A stretch of 64,000 nucleotides of DNA, taken from NCBI RefSeq assembly GCF_039696035.1, contig NZ_CP155567.1:2847001-2911000 (forward strand), given 5' to 3'. This document shows, piece after piece, positions 17,125-26,227 of this stretch. Numbering within the stretch: the first letter of the stretch is position 1; each line of letters begins with the position of its first letter. The position numbers were made by a program, and so were the translations under genes. Under the pieces are notes generated by a model, which saw nothing but the letters and a program-made list of their open reading frames with translations, was not told the origin of the DNA and did not search any database. The DNA comes from Microbulbifer sp. SAOS-129_SWC. Lineage in GTDB: Bacteria > Pseudomonadota > Gammaproteobacteria > Pseudomonadales > Cellvibrionaceae.

Positions 17125-17150
17125 GCTGACCGCGCGCTGCTGCGGTCAGC
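17125..17150 (-). terminator. Probable trpS terminator
   Basis: A perfect 9-bp stem GCTGACCGC/GCGGTCAGC with an 8-base loop overlaps the trpS stop codon. On the minus strand a short T-run (GTTTTCC) follows about 10 bases later. Moderate support as an intrinsic terminator separating trpS from the SMR gene. Confidence 0.5.
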
Positions 17151-18153
17151 CGATTTTGCGAATGCCCACGGCGTGGCGCAGTTTATCGATAAACGGCGCC
17201 GCATAGCTGCGGGCCTTTTCCGCGCCCTTTTCCAGCTCCTGCTCGATCTGTGCCGGATTGGCCAGCAGCGCCTCATAACGCTCACGGGCCTCGCCGATCT
17301 GGCCGTTGACCAGCTCGAACAACTGCTTCTTGGCCTCGCCCCAGGCGATGCCTTCCGCGAACGCCTGGCGCATCTCCGCGGTCTGTTGCTCGGTGGCAAA
17401 GGCCTGCCAGATCTGGAACACGGTGGAAGTATCCGGATCTTTCGGCTCACCCGGTTCCAGCAGGTTAGTCTTGATCTTGTTGATATGCTTCTTCAGCTTC
17501 TTCTCCGGCAAAAACAGCGGAATGGTATTGCCGTAGCTCTTGCTCATCTTGCGCCCGTCGAGCCCCTGCAGCACCGCCACATGGTCGTCGACCACCGCCT
17601 CCGGCAGCGCGAAGTGTTCGCCGTAGTGGTGGTTGAAGCGCCCGGCGATATCCCGCGCCATCTCGATATGCTGCACCTGGTCCTTGCCCACCGGCACCTT
17701 GTTGGCGTTAAACATCAGGATGTCCGCCGCCATCAAGATCGGGTAGCTGTACAGCCCCATATTGACGCCGAAATCCGAATCCTCGCCATCGGCACGGTTG
17801 GCATCCACCGCCGCCTTGTAGGCGTGGGCGCGGTTCATCAGGCCCTTGGCGGTCATGCAGGTCAGCAGCCAGGTCAGCTCCGGGATCTCGTGGATATCCG
17901 ACTGGCGATAGAAAACCGCATTGTCGGTGTCCAGGCCCAACGCCAGCCAGGTAGCGGCGATCTCGCGGGTTGACTGGTGCACCAGCTCCGGGTCCTGGCA
18001 CTTGATCAGCGCGTGGTAGTCCGCCAGGAAGTAGAACGGCTGGTTGTTCTCGTCCTGGCTGGCATTGATCGCCGGACGGATAGCGCCGACGTAGTTGCCG
18101 AGGTGGGGAGTGCCGGTGGTGGTGATACCGGTCAGTACGCGCTGCTTAGTCAT
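17146..18153 (-). CDS. trpS: Tryptophanyl-tRNA synthetase
   Basis: 335-residue class I aminoacyl-tRNA synthetase charging tRNA-Trp. The HIGH-equivalent [13 protein letters not shown] lies at about residue 13 and the KMSKS loop [15 protein letters not shown] near residue 200. Length and motifs are those of the standard bacterial enzyme; the 335-residue form with the [11 protein letters not shown] insertion is common in gammaproteobacteria. The gene lies between an SMR transporter and a queuosine-mannosyltransferase-like gene, all on the minus strand. Confidence 0.96.
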   Translation of the reverse strand: MTKQRVLTGITTTGTPHLGNYVGAIRPAINASQDENNQPFYFLADYHALIKCQDPELVHQSTREIAATWLALGLDTDNAVFYRQSDIHEIPELTWLLTCMTAKGLMNRAHAYKAAVDANRADGEDSDFGVNMGLYSYPILMAADILMFNANKVPVGKDQVQHIEMARDIAGRFNHHYGEHFALPEAVVDDHVAVLQGLDGRKMSKSYGNTIPLFLPEKKLKKHINKIKTNLLEPGEPKDPDTSTVFQIWQAFATEQQTAEMRQAFAEGIAWGEAKKQLFELVNGQIGEARERYEALLANPAQIEQELEKGAEKARSYAAPFIDKLRHAVGIRKIG

Positions 18154-18248
18154 AAATCCTTGTTATTCCGTGCTGTCTTCTCGGGAATCGGGGGCGAATA
18201 ATACCCTGTTCGCGGCGCGGATTGTATGGGGCCGCTCCCGGGCTACGG

Positions 18249-19352
18249 CTAGCGCTGCGCCAGTGGTTCCAGCAGCGCGCGATATTCGCCGGCCAGTACC
18301 GACCAGCGCAAGCGGGAGACGTCCGGTGCGCAAGGCAACGTTCCGCCCATCACCTGTTCGGCGCAATTGCGCATCGCCGCACAGAGGTTGTCCGCACAGT
18401 CCTCGATGTCCTGTGCAAAACGGTAGCCGCCCGCACCGAACCACTCCGGGTAGGCGAGGCTGTCCGGCACCAGCGGCCGGCAGCCGGCGGCCACCGCCTC
18501 CAGCACCGCCAGCCCCTGGAAATCGTGCCGCGCGGTGGACAGCACCGCGTGGCTGCCTCCCAACAGCTGGCGATAATCCGCTGCGCAGTCCTGGTAGCCC
18601 CAGGCACCCAGCGCTCCCGCCTCGGCAAGCAGTGTGCGAATGCGGGCAAATTCCGCCGGTTGGCGGCGGAACTGCTGGCCGACGACATGCAGGGTAAAGG
18701 ACAGCTCCAGCCGGCAGAATTGCTGCAGCGCGCGCAAAAGGATGTCCGGGCCCTTGTCGTGCTCCCAGCGGTGGTTCCACACCAGCGTCGGGCGAGCGCC
18801 GCGCGGTTGCGGCGGATTCTCGAACAACGCGTCTTCCAGCGGCACTGGCAGCACCCGCGACTTGCGCGCAATCTCCGCGCACAGGTCCGGCGGTACACAG
18901 TCGGGAAAGCGTCGGAGCAACTCCGCGGCGCCGCTCAGCAGCGTGCGGCGGTTATAGTCGGAATTGAACAGCAGCAGATCACCGGCGAGCGCGGTGTAGA
19001 TATTCAGCAGCTGCGGCTCCACCGACTGGAAGGCATCGGCAGTGCGCGGATAGTCGAACTGGTTCTCGTGGAAGTAGACCGCCGTGGGCACCGCGGCGAT
19101 TTCGGGTACCAGGCCGCGCAGTGCGGCCAGATCGGTCATGGAAGTGGCGACGATCAGGTCCCAGGGCTGGCGCAGCGTGTCCGCCGTTTCGCCCCGCCCC
19201 CAACTGAGGCTGTTGCCGCGCACACGCCAGCTGAAATAGCGCGGCGGCAGCGTCAGCACCGTCCACTGCCACTCCGGGATGGCGGCCACCAGGCCGCGGC
19301 GCCAGCGCTTGTGGCTGTCGGCGTCGTAGGCGGAAAGGAGCAGGACTTTCAC
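18249..19352 (-). CDS. DUF3524 glycosyltransferase, tRNA-queuosine alpha-mannosyltransferase (QTMAN) type
   Basis: About 367 residues. The N-terminus VKVLLLSAYDADSHKRWRRG, then TLPPRYFSWRVRGNSLSW and YFHENQFDYP, is the DUF3524 signature shared with human GTDC1, the enzyme that mannosylates queuosine in tRNA-Asp. A GT-B C-terminal domain follows, with WNHRWEHDKGPDILL and HDFQGLAVLEAVAAGCRPLVPD, the nucleotide-sugar site. I placed the start at GTG 19352 by the family N-terminus; TTG 19358 and an upstream ATG at 19409 are possible. The reaction in this organism is inferred. The gene follows trpS on the same strand, in keeping with a tRNA role. Confidence 0.75.
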   Translation of the reverse strand: MKVLLLSAYDADSHKRWRRGLVAAIPEWQWTVLTLPPRYFSWRVRGNSLSWGRGETADTLRQPWDLIVATSMTDLAALRGLVPEIAAVPTAVYFHENQFDYPRTADAFQSVEPQLLNIYTALAGDLLLFNSDYNRRTLLSGAAELLRRFPDCVPPDLCAEIARKSRVLPVPLEDALFENPPQPRGARPTLVWNHRWEHDKGPDILLRALQQFCRLELSFTLHVVGQQFRRQPAEFARIRTLLAEAGALGAWGYQDCAADYRQLLGGSHAVLSTARHDFQGLAVLEAVAAGCRPLVPDSLAYPEWFGAGGYRFAQDIEDCADNLCAAMRNCAEQVMGGTLPCAPDVSRLRWSVLAGEYRALLEPLAQR

Positions 19353-19425
19353 ATTCAATCTGTCAGGGTAAAAGCAGCCATTGGCCGAGCATAACATCGC
19401 AGGTGGCACAGCGAGAGGCTCTGGC

Positions 19426-19483
19426 GCCGGTGGCTATCCGGCAAACGATTGCCGATGAGGCTGTTGGCCGGATAGCCACCGGC
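19426..19483. repeat. Long perfect hairpin between two minus-strand genes
   Basis: A 17-base perfect inverted repeat, GCCGGTGGCTATCCGGC and its complement, surrounds a 24-base loop. It lies between the dehydrogenase stop and the glycosyltransferase start. No T-run follows on either strand, so it may be a REP-like element or an mRNA-stabilising structure rather than a terminator. Confidence 0.55.
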
Positions 19484-19562
19484 GGCAGGGCCGGCGTTCA
19501 CGCGCTATCCCGATCGCAGCCAAAGGCCGCTCCTCCACCGGAAAGGCTCACATAGGACAGCT

Positions 19563-20444
19563 TCAGTCGAAATCGCGCACGTTGGTCAGGCGCGCGAGCA
19601 GGCTGGAGGTATCCCAGCGGCCGCCACCGAGGGCCTGCACTTCGCTGTAGAACTGGTCCACCAGCGCCGTGACCGGCAGCAGCGCGCCGTTGCGCTGCGC
19701 CTCGTCGAGCACGATCGCCAGGTCCTTGCGCATCCAGTCCACGGCGAAGCCGTGTTCGTACTCACCCGCGAGCATGGTCTTGTAGCGGTTTTCCATCTGC
19801 CAGCTCTGCGCTGCGCCCTTGGAAATGACGCCGATCACCTGCTCGGCATCGAGTCCCGCAGCCTTGGCGAAGTGCAGCCCCTCGGCCAGCCCCTGCACCG
19901 CACCGGCAATACAGATCTGGTTGACCATTTTGCACAGCTGGCCGCTGCCCACCGGGCCCAGCAGGCTGATTGCGCGGGCGTAACAGTCGATCAGCGGCTG
20001 GGCGCGCTCGTAATCGCCCTCCGCGCCACCGACCATGACCGTCAGCACGCCGTTTTCGGCCCCGGCCTGGCCGCCGGAAATGGGCGCATCCAGAAAACCG
20101 ATACCCTGGTCGCGCCCGGCTGCGGCCAGCTCGCGGGCCACATCCGCAGAAGCGGTGGTGTGATCTACAAACAGGCTGCCCGCGGCCATGCCGACGAAGG
20201 CACCCTGCTCGCCGGTGACGACTTCACGCAGGTCGTGGTCGTTGCCGACACAGGCAAACACCACCTCGGCGCCGCGCGCGGCCTCCGCTGGCGTTGCGCA
20301 GGCTTCACCGGCGTAGTCCCCCAGCCATTGCTCAGCGCGAGCCGCGGTGCGGTTATAGACCCGCACGCTGTGCCCGGCCCTGGCCAGGAAACCGGCCATC
20401 GGATATCCCATCACCCCGAGCCCGAGAAATGCAACAGTTGCCAT
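19563..20444 (-). CDS. NAD(P)-dependent beta-hydroxyacid dehydrogenase (3-hydroxyisobutyrate dehydrogenase family)
   Basis: 293-residue oxidoreductase. Rossmann motif FLGLGVMGYPMAGFL (residue 6 on), the substrate loop DAPISGGQAGAENGVLTVMV near residue 118 and the catalytic Lys in GSGQLCKMVNQ near residue 170 are all present. The helical C-terminal half ends with WDTSSLLARL. The family includes 3-hydroxyisobutyrate, tartronate-semialdehyde and succinic-semialdehyde reductases; no valine or glyoxylate genes flank it, so the substrate is open. It starts 6 bases after the uppP stop on the same strand. Confidence 0.88.
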   Translation of the reverse strand: MATVAFLGLGVMGYPMAGFLARAGHSVRVYNRTAARAEQWLGDYAGEACATPAEAARGAEVVFACVGNDHDLREVVTGEQGAFVGMAAGSLFVDHTTASADVARELAAAGRDQGIGFLDAPISGGQAGAENGVLTVMVGGAEGDYERAQPLIDCYARAISLLGPVGSGQLCKMVNQICIAGAVQGLAEGLHFAKAAGLDAEQVIGVISKGAAQSWQMENRYKTMLAGEYEHGFAVDWMRKDLAIVLDEAQRNGALLPVTALVDQFYSEVQALGGGRWDTSSLLARLTNVRDFD

Positions 20445-20450
20445 AGTGAT

Positions 20451-21251
20451 TTACCCCAAGATCATCCAGAAAAGTGCCGCGCCCAGCAGCAAGCGGTAGA
20501 TGGCGAACGGCGCCATGCCAATACGATTGATAAATTGCAGGAAATAATGAATACACACGAAGGCGCTGATACCGGACAGCACCGTCCCCAGAAACAGGTC
20601 GTGCCAGTGCACCGGTTGCGACTGCTCCAGCAGTTCGATGATCAGCAGCAGCGCGCTCAGTGCGATGATCGGGATCGACATGAGAAACGAAAAGCGCGCG
20701 GCGTCCTTGCGCTCCATACCCAGCATCAGCCCGGCGGTCATGGTAATACCGGAACGAGAGGTGCCCGGAATCAGTGCCAGAGCCTGGGCTGCGCCGATCG
20801 CCAGCGCCCGCTTCCAGTTCAGCTGCGCCAGCGTATGGGTGTGCACACTGCGCGCATCTGCCCACCACAGCACGACACCGAAGATGATAGTGGTCGAGGC
20901 GATTACGGCGGCCGAGCGCAGTGTGGTCTCGATAAAGCCCTGGAACGCCAGCCCGGCCAGGCCCGCGGGAATCGTCGCCAGCACAATCAACCAGGCGAGC
21001 CGGCCATCGTCGGTAAACTTGCCACTGCCAAAGCCGGCCAGGCCGTCGCGAATCAGAGCCCAGACGTCTTTGCGGAAATAGGCTATCACCGCCAGCAGGG
21101 TGCCGAAGTGCACCGCCACGTCAAAGGCCAGCCCCTGGTCGGGCCAGCCCAGCACCTGATTGGGAAGGATCAGGTGTGCAGAGCTGGAAATAGGTAAAAA
21201 CTCGGTCAGACCCTGAATGATGGCCAGGGCGATGATATGCAGTATGTCCAT
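20451..21251 (-). CDS. uppP: Undecaprenyl-diphosphatase (UppP/BacA)
   Basis: 266-residue integral membrane phosphatase that converts undecaprenyl diphosphate to the monophosphate carrier needed for murein and other envelope polymers; it also confers bacitracin tolerance. The two signature loops are QGLTEFLPISSSAHLIL near residue 14 and the PGTSRSG loop near residue 165, with about eight hydrophobic helices between and around them. It starts 11 bases after the tsaB stop, so a tsaB-uppP-dehydrogenase transcript is likely. Confidence 0.95.
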   Translation of the reverse strand: MDILHIIALAIIQGLTEFLPISSSAHLILPNQVLGWPDQGLAFDVAVHFGTLLAVIAYFRKDVWALIRDGLAGFGSGKFTDDGRLAWLIVLATIPAGLAGLAFQGFIETTLRSAAVIASTTIIFGVVLWWADARSVHTHTLAQLNWKRALAIGAAQALALIPGTSRSGITMTAGLMLGMERKDAARFSFLMSIPIIALSALLLIIELLEQSQPVHWHDLFLGTVLSGISAFVCIHYFLQFINRIGMAPFAIYRLLLGAALFWMILG

Positions 21252-21262
21252 GGGTAACTTCT

Positions 21263-21961
21263 TTAAGAGCGGATTTTTTGTCGTTTTTGCCAGGTCACTT
21301 CATTGCGAAGATAGAGCGGCTCCAGCGCCTCGGCGCCAACGGCCTCCCCCTTTTGCCACAGCGGCAGCGCCAGATCGGCGATTTCCCGCGCGTGAATCGC
21401 CGCCTGCAGGTCGACGCTCGCCAGTGGCGCCACAGACAGTGCGTCGTAGTGCCAGCCGGGGCCTGCGCCGTACAGCGGTGCGGGCAGTTCGGACTGTTGC
21501 AGCGCCTCGAGCACACGCTGTGGATCGGCAACCGCCTCGGGTAACAGACTGTCATGGGGGCAAGCGTCGGCATAAATCCCCCAGTAGACCTGCTGCATGC
21601 GCGCATCCAGCGCTGCGACAATCGCCCCCGACTGCCACTCCGGGTGTGCGCGGCGACTGCCCGCCGCCAGTGCGGCGAGGCTGGAAACCGGCACTACCGG
21701 AAGTTCGGCGGCGAACGCCAGCCCCTGGGTACAGCTGATGGCAATACGCAGGCCGGTAAAGGAGCCCGGGCCGCGACTCACCGCCAGCGCGTCCAGCTGC
21801 CGCAGACCGATACCGGCCTCGGCCAGTACCGCATCCACCATTGGTAGCAGGCGGCGGGTGTGGTCGCGCTCTGCGGCGACAAATTGCTCGAACGTGTGCC
21901 CGTCGCAGTGCAGAGCCACGGAACAGGCGCCGGAAGTGGTATCCAGGGCGAGAATCTTCAC
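21263..21961 (-). CDS. tsaB: tRNA threonylcarbamoyladenosine biosynthesis protein TsaB
   Basis: 232 residues with the ASKHA-fold N-terminus MKILALDTTSGACSVAL, the ERDHTRRLLPMVDAVL helix and the SRGPGSFTGLRIAISCTQGLA segment diagnostic for TsaB. It scaffolds TsaD and TsaE in the transfer of threonylcarbamoyl to A37 of ANN-decoding tRNAs. First gene of a tightly spaced minus-strand unit with uppP; no other tsa genes are near. Confidence 0.93.
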   Translation of the reverse strand: MKILALDTTSGACSVALHCDGHTFEQFVAAERDHTRRLLPMVDAVLAEAGIGLRQLDALAVSRGPGSFTGLRIAISCTQGLAFAAELPVVPVSSLAALAAGSRRAHPEWQSGAIVAALDARMQQVYWGIYADACPHDSLLPEAVADPQRVLEALQQSELPAPLYGAGPGWHYDALSVAPLASVDLQAAIHAREIADLALPLWQKGEAVGAEALEPLYLRNEVTWQKRQKIRS

Positions 21962-22132
21962 AACTTCACTCGATCTTGGTGCCCGGGCAGCGCCGGGCCA
22001 GTGTAACTATGACCGGCGGACCGGGCGCTGGTTCACGCGGCCCCCGCATTCCCCGCACCACTGCCGGTGCGAGGGCGAATTGTGTCACGGCGGGCGGGAT
22101 ACGTCATGTGTAAATGGCTCTACCCCAAAATG

Positions 22133-22161
22133 CAGAAGCCCCGGCAGTGCCGGGGCTTCTG
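22133..22161 (-). terminator. Intrinsic terminator of the AlgP-like gene
   Basis: A perfect 14-bp inverted repeat CAGAAGCCCCGGCA/TGCCGGGGCTTCTG centred on one base. On the minus strand it is followed by CATTTTGG. It lies 64 bases after the AlgP-like stop codon. Confidence 0.75.
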
Positions 22162-22224
22162 AACTGACCTTTAGCGATCACCGGGAACGCGCAGAGGGCG
22201 CGGCCCCGCTAATCCACTGTCGAA

Positions 22225-22998
22225 TCAGGACTTCTTCGGTGGGCGACCGCGACGGGCGGCCTTCTTCTTGGCTGGAGCCTTCTTTTTGGCCGCTGCCTTG
22301 GGCGGGCGACCCGGCTTTTTCTTCGCTGCGCTCTTACCCGCCGCTTTCTTGGCTACCGTTTTCTTGGTTGCCGCTTTCTTGGCCGCGGACTTCTTCGGCC
22401 GACCGGGCTTCTTCGCGGCTTTCTTGGTGGCTTTCTTAGCCGCCTTCTTGGCGTCGGCCTTGGCCTTGGCAACGGCCTTCTTCTCTAGGGCCTTGGCTTT
22501 GGCAGCCGACTTCTTGGCGGCAGCCTTCACCTTGGCCTGGGCCTTCTTCTCCGCGGCCTTCACCTTCTTGGCATCGGCCTTGGCGCGGGTCTTTTTCCAG
22601 CGCGCCTCGAACGCTTTGACAGCCGCCGCGAGATCCTTGTCGGCCTTGGCGCTCAGGCTATCAGCCATTTCGGAAATTTTCTGTTTGGCTGCCTCTTCGG
22701 CGTGGCGCACCGCATCCATGGCCTTGGCTTTAGCCAGATCCATTTTTGCAGCAGCTACCTTGGCGCGTAATTCTTTAGCTTTGGCATTGGCGCTGGTCAG
22801 CGATTTCTTCGCAGCAGCCGTACTACTTTTTTGCACCCGGGCCCGCGCTTTGGCGACGCGATCCAGTTGCCCATCCAGCGACTTGGTCGCCGAATCCACG
22901 GCTTTCTGCGCCTTGGTTACTGCCGGAGATACTGTCGCCGGAGCCTTGGCTTTGACAGCGCGTTTAGTCCGCGCTTTCTTTTTTGCTACTCGTGCCAT
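22225..22998 (-). CDS. AlgP-like histone-H1-type DNA-binding protein with AT hooks
   Basis: 257 residues. The N-terminal half (to about 150) is an Ala/Lys/Glu-rich helical region. The C-terminal half is almost wholly Lys, Ala and Pro with three AT-hook-like cores, KKPGRPKKS, KKKPGRPPKA and RRGRPPKKS. This is the composition of Pseudomonas AlgP/AlgR3, a histone-like protein linked with alginate regulation and chromosome organisation. Start ATG 22998 follows GGAGACAAGGG; the frame is open 41 codons further upstream without similar content. Such lysine-rich tails vary in repeat number between strains. Direct DNA binding is inferred. Confidence 0.8.
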   Translation of the reverse strand: MARVAKKKARTKRAVKAKAPATVSPAVTKAQKAVDSATKSLDGQLDRVAKARARVQKSSTAAAKKSLTSANAKAKELRAKVAAAKMDLAKAKAMDAVRHAEEAAKQKISEMADSLSAKADKDLAAAVKAFEARWKKTRAKADAKKVKAAEKKAQAKVKAAAKKSAAKAKALEKKAVAKAKADAKKAAKKATKKAAKKPGRPKKSAAKKAATKKTVAKKAAGKSAAKKKPGRPPKAAAKKKAPAKKKAARRGRPPKKS

Positions 22999-23301
22999 CC
23001 CTTGTCTCCTCTCTGAGTAAGAAGGAATACCTCTGCAACCTGAAGAAAGTGTGCTGGCAAATCTGCCATTTTGCTTCTGAAGCCAGGAGCCCGCAGGCAG
23101 CCTTTGGACAATCCAGAGCAAGCTACACCACCTAAATCGATGTAACTGTATCTAAGTTAATAAAAATAAACCGCTTTGCAAGAAAAAAGGACAAAAAAGG
23201 ATAGTTTTTTTTGCAAAAAGGGAGTTTTTTTCAGGAATCACCCCAAAAAACCTTTTTTGGGGTGCGATGGCTGGCTGCGACAGCCAAACAACCGGCTTCG
23301 T
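22999..23301. other. AT-rich spacer upstream of the AlgP-like gene
   Basis: About 300 bases. The part nearest the AlgP-like start (22999-23170) should hold its promoter and leader; an AT-rich stretch at 23140-23175 is the best candidate. The section 23176-23235 is made of A- and T-runs including two AAAAAAGGA copies. Then comes the hemH terminator. No gene seen. Confidence 0.5.
23239..23264 (-). terminator. Intrinsic terminator downstream of hemH
   Basis: A perfect 12-bp hairpin CACCCCAAAAAA - CC - TTTTTTGGGGTG lies 38 bases after the hemH stop. Because the stem itself has A and T tracts it can act in both directions; further T-runs lie beyond it on the minus strand. Confidence 0.75.
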
Positions 23302-24300
23302 TTACAGTTTTGCCGGCAGTTTTTCGCGAGCGATCGCAGCCAGGGCCTCGATATGATCCTCGCGCGCATTCAGGGCGGGGATATAGCGGAATTCACGCCC
23401 ACCGGCGTCGATAAAATTAGCGTGATTCTCTACCGAAATTTCCTCGAGTGTTTCCAGGCAATCAGCGGCAAACGCGGGACAAATCACATCGACACTGTGC
23501 ACTCCGGATCTACCCATTTCTATCAGGGTTTTATCGGTGTACGGCTGCAGCCATTCAGCTTTACCGAAACGGGACTGAAAACTCACCTGCCAGCGATCGC
23601 GCTCCAGCTCCAGCTCCGCTGCCAATTGCTCCGCCGTATCACAGCAGTGGCGGTAATAGGGGTCGCCCTTATTGATATTGGCCTTGGGGATTCCGTGAAA
23701 GGACAGCAGCAGCCGCTCTGGAGCACCGCGCTTTTCCCAAAGATCACGCACGGAGTTGGCCAGCGCGCGGATATACAGCGGGTGCCGGTAATATTCCCGC
23801 ACGACGGTGATGTCGGGAATATCCCGGCTATTGCGGAATATGTCTGCCACCTGATCGTAGATGGCGCCCGTGGTTGTTGCCGAGTACTGGGGGTACAGCG
23901 GCAGCACCAGAAAGGAATCTATGCCCTGCCGGCGCAGGCGCGCCACCTCTGCGTCCAGGCTGGGACCGCCGTAGGTCATTGCGTAACTGACAGTCACATC
24001 CGGGCGCGTTTCCGCCAGCCGCACCTGCAGCAGTTCCGCCTGACGGCGGGTGTAGTGAGCCAGCGGCGAACCCTGCACCGGCTCGCCATCGAAGCTTTCA
24101 TTCCAGATTTGGGCATAGGCCGGCGCGATACGCCGGGGTCGCAGCGGCAGCACCAGGCCGTGCAGAATTGCCAGCCACAATGGCCTGGGAATTTCGACTA
24201 CACGAGGGTCCGAGAGAAAATCGCGCAAAAAAGTCCGCACGCCGGCGGCTGTGGGTTCCGCTGGACTCCCCAGGTTCATCAGAATAACGGCTGTAGTCAT
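23302..24300 (-). CDS. hemH: Ferrochelatase
   Basis: 332-residue enzyme inserting Fe2+ into protoporphyrin IX, the last step of haem synthesis. Motifs are MNLGSPAEPTAAGVRTFLRD at the N-terminus, LLLSFHGIPK with the metal-binding His, and the C-terminal CPAFAADCLETLEEI with the active-site Glu. ATG 24300 is preceded by AAGGA; the frame runs 34 codons further upstream without homology. Stands alone between the AlgP-like gene and adk on the same strand, each bounded by terminators. Confidence 0.95.
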   Translation of the reverse strand: MTTAVILMNLGSPAEPTAAGVRTFLRDFLSDPRVVEIPRPLWLAILHGLVLPLRPRRIAPAYAQIWNESFDGEPVQGSPLAHYTRRQAELLQVRLAETRPDVTVSYAMTYGGPSLDAEVARLRRQGIDSFLVLPLYPQYSATTTGAIYDQVADIFRNSRDIPDITVVREYYRHPLYIRALANSVRDLWEKRGAPERLLLSFHGIPKANINKGDPYYRHCCDTAEQLAAELELERDRWQVSFQSRFGKAEWLQPYTDKTLIEMGRSGVHSVDVICPAFAADCLETLEEISVENHANFIDAGGREFRYIPALNAREDHIEALAAIAREKLPAKL

Positions 24301-24466
24301 ATCGCAATTCCTTTCGATAACAGAAGCCCAGTATACCCAGAGGTACCTGGATTCGGCTGCGGGTGTAATCAGCTGGCCGAGAGACGCGTGACACTGGAGC
24401 AAGGCTGATCAATGGACAACAGCTGCCATGACGGAGGCCGCTGGAACCCACAAAAGCACAGTTACA

Positions 24467-24494
24467 AAAAAGGCCCCCGCAAGGGAGCCTTTTT
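24467..24494 (-). terminator. Intrinsic terminator of adk
   Basis: A hairpin with a GCAA/TTGC tetraloop: AAAAAGGC-x-CCC pairs with GGG-x-GCCTTTTT with one mismatch. On the minus strand it ends in CCTTTTTTG, a classic intrinsic terminator, 22 bases after the adk stop. Confidence 0.85.
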
Positions 24495-24516
24495 ACGTAC
24501 TGAACGCCCGACCGGA

Positions 24517-25188
<672 letters not shown>

Positions 25189-25274
25189 CTATCCCGGCGT
25201 GTCAATGTCCGCCGCGCCAAAAGAGCGCTACCTTACACGCAGACCCCCTGCAGGGCAAGGTAGAGCCGCTGCCG

Positions 25275-25318
25275 CTGAGTGGGCATCCGGTGTAGTAAAA
25301 CTACCGCATGCCGCTCAG
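25275..25318 (-). terminator. Imperfect hairpin at the end of mazG
   Basis: A long interrupted stem, CTGAG/CTCAG at the base, GGGCAT/ATGCC in the middle and GTAGT - AAA - ACTAC at the top, spans the mazG stop codon. No clear T-run. Probably slows or ends transcription of the relA-mazG unit. Confidence 0.45.
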
Positions 25319-26127
25319 TTGCCGCGCTTGGCCCGCTCCCAGAGTTGATCCAGTTCCGCCAGGCTGGCGTCCGTCGGTGTGCGGCCCTCGGCGGCCAGCG
25401 CGGCCTCGACAGCGCTGAAGCGGCTTTCGAATTTGCGATTGCACTGGCGCAATGCGGCCTCCGGCTCCACCTGCAGGTGGCGCGCGGCATTGACACAGGA
25501 GAACAGCAGATCGCCCAGCTCCTCGCGGGCCGCCGCAGAGTCGTCCGCAGCCAGCGCCTCGCGCAGCTCGGCCAGCTCTTCCTCTATCTTGTCCAGCACA
25601 CCGCCGATCTCCGGCCAGTCAAAGCCCACCCGCGAGGCGCGCTTTTGCAGCTTGGCGGCACGCGTCAGCGCCGGCAGCCCGCGCGCCACGCCGTCGAGGG
25701 CACCGCCTTCCCCTTTGGCACCGCGCTCGGCGGCCTTGATCGCTTCCCAGTTCTGCTTGACTTCGGCCTCATCTATCGGCGCGGCGGTGTTATCGCCGCG
25801 GAGCTCACCGCTGGGGAACACATGTGGATGGCGGCGCAACAGTTTGCGCACCAGGGTGTCGACAATGCGGGCGAAATCGAAACGCTGCTGCTCGCTACCC
25901 AGCTGGGCGTAAAAGATGACCTGGAACAGGAGGTCGCCGAGCTCTTCGTGCAGGTGCTCGAAATCCTCGGCCTCGATGGCCTCGGCAACTTCGTAGGCCT
26001 CTTCGATGGTAGACGGCACGATGGTGGCGAACGTCTGCTTCAGGTCCCAGGGGCAACCGCCGTCAGGGTCGCGCAGCCGCGCCATCAGGTGAAGCAGATC
26101 TTCGACGGTGTATCTATCGCTTGGCAC
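25315..26127 (-). CDS. mazG: Nucleoside triphosphate pyrophosphohydrolase MazG
   Basis: 270 residues with two MazG repeats. The first contains CPWDLKQTFATIVPSTIEEAYEV and EELGDLLFQVIFYAQ, the second EEELAELREAL and EELGDLLFSCVNAAR, providing the EExxE...D metal sites. MazG hydrolyses non-canonical NTPs and, in E. coli, lowers ppGpp-linked stress. I start it at GTG 26127 (VPSDRYTVEDLL), with GGAG about 11 bases upstream; the longer frame to 26262 has no family content. It follows relA by 100 bases, the same order as in E. coli and Pseudomonas. Confidence 0.93.
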   Translation of the reverse strand: MPSDRYTVEDLLHLMARLRDPDGGCPWDLKQTFATIVPSTIEEAYEVAEAIEAEDFEHLHEELGDLLFQVIFYAQLGSEQQRFDFARIVDTLVRKLLRRHPHVFPSGELRGDNTAAPIDEAEVKQNWEAIKAAERGAKGEGGALDGVARGLPALTRAAKLQKRASRVGFDWPEIGGVLDKIEEELAELREALAADDSAAAREELGDLLFSCVNAARHLQVEPEAALRQCNRKFESRFSAVEAALAAEGRTPTDASLAELDQLWERAKRGN

Positions 26128-26227
26128 GGGGTGTTCTTCTCCATAGGGTGCGCCGCGCGCACCACAAAGTTGATTCGCTGCGCACGGCGGCACCATGCGC
26201 ATTCGCACAGCTGTGCGCAATGCGCGA

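Noticed and set aside
19752..21197. Long plus-strand open frame across the dehydrogenase and uppP genes
   Set aside because: Spans two convincing minus-strand genes with full motif sets; no family resemblance of its own.
22230..22620. Dense repeat tract, possible satellite DNA
   Set aside because: Encodes the Lys/Ala/Pro tail of the AlgP-like protein; repeats are codon-level.
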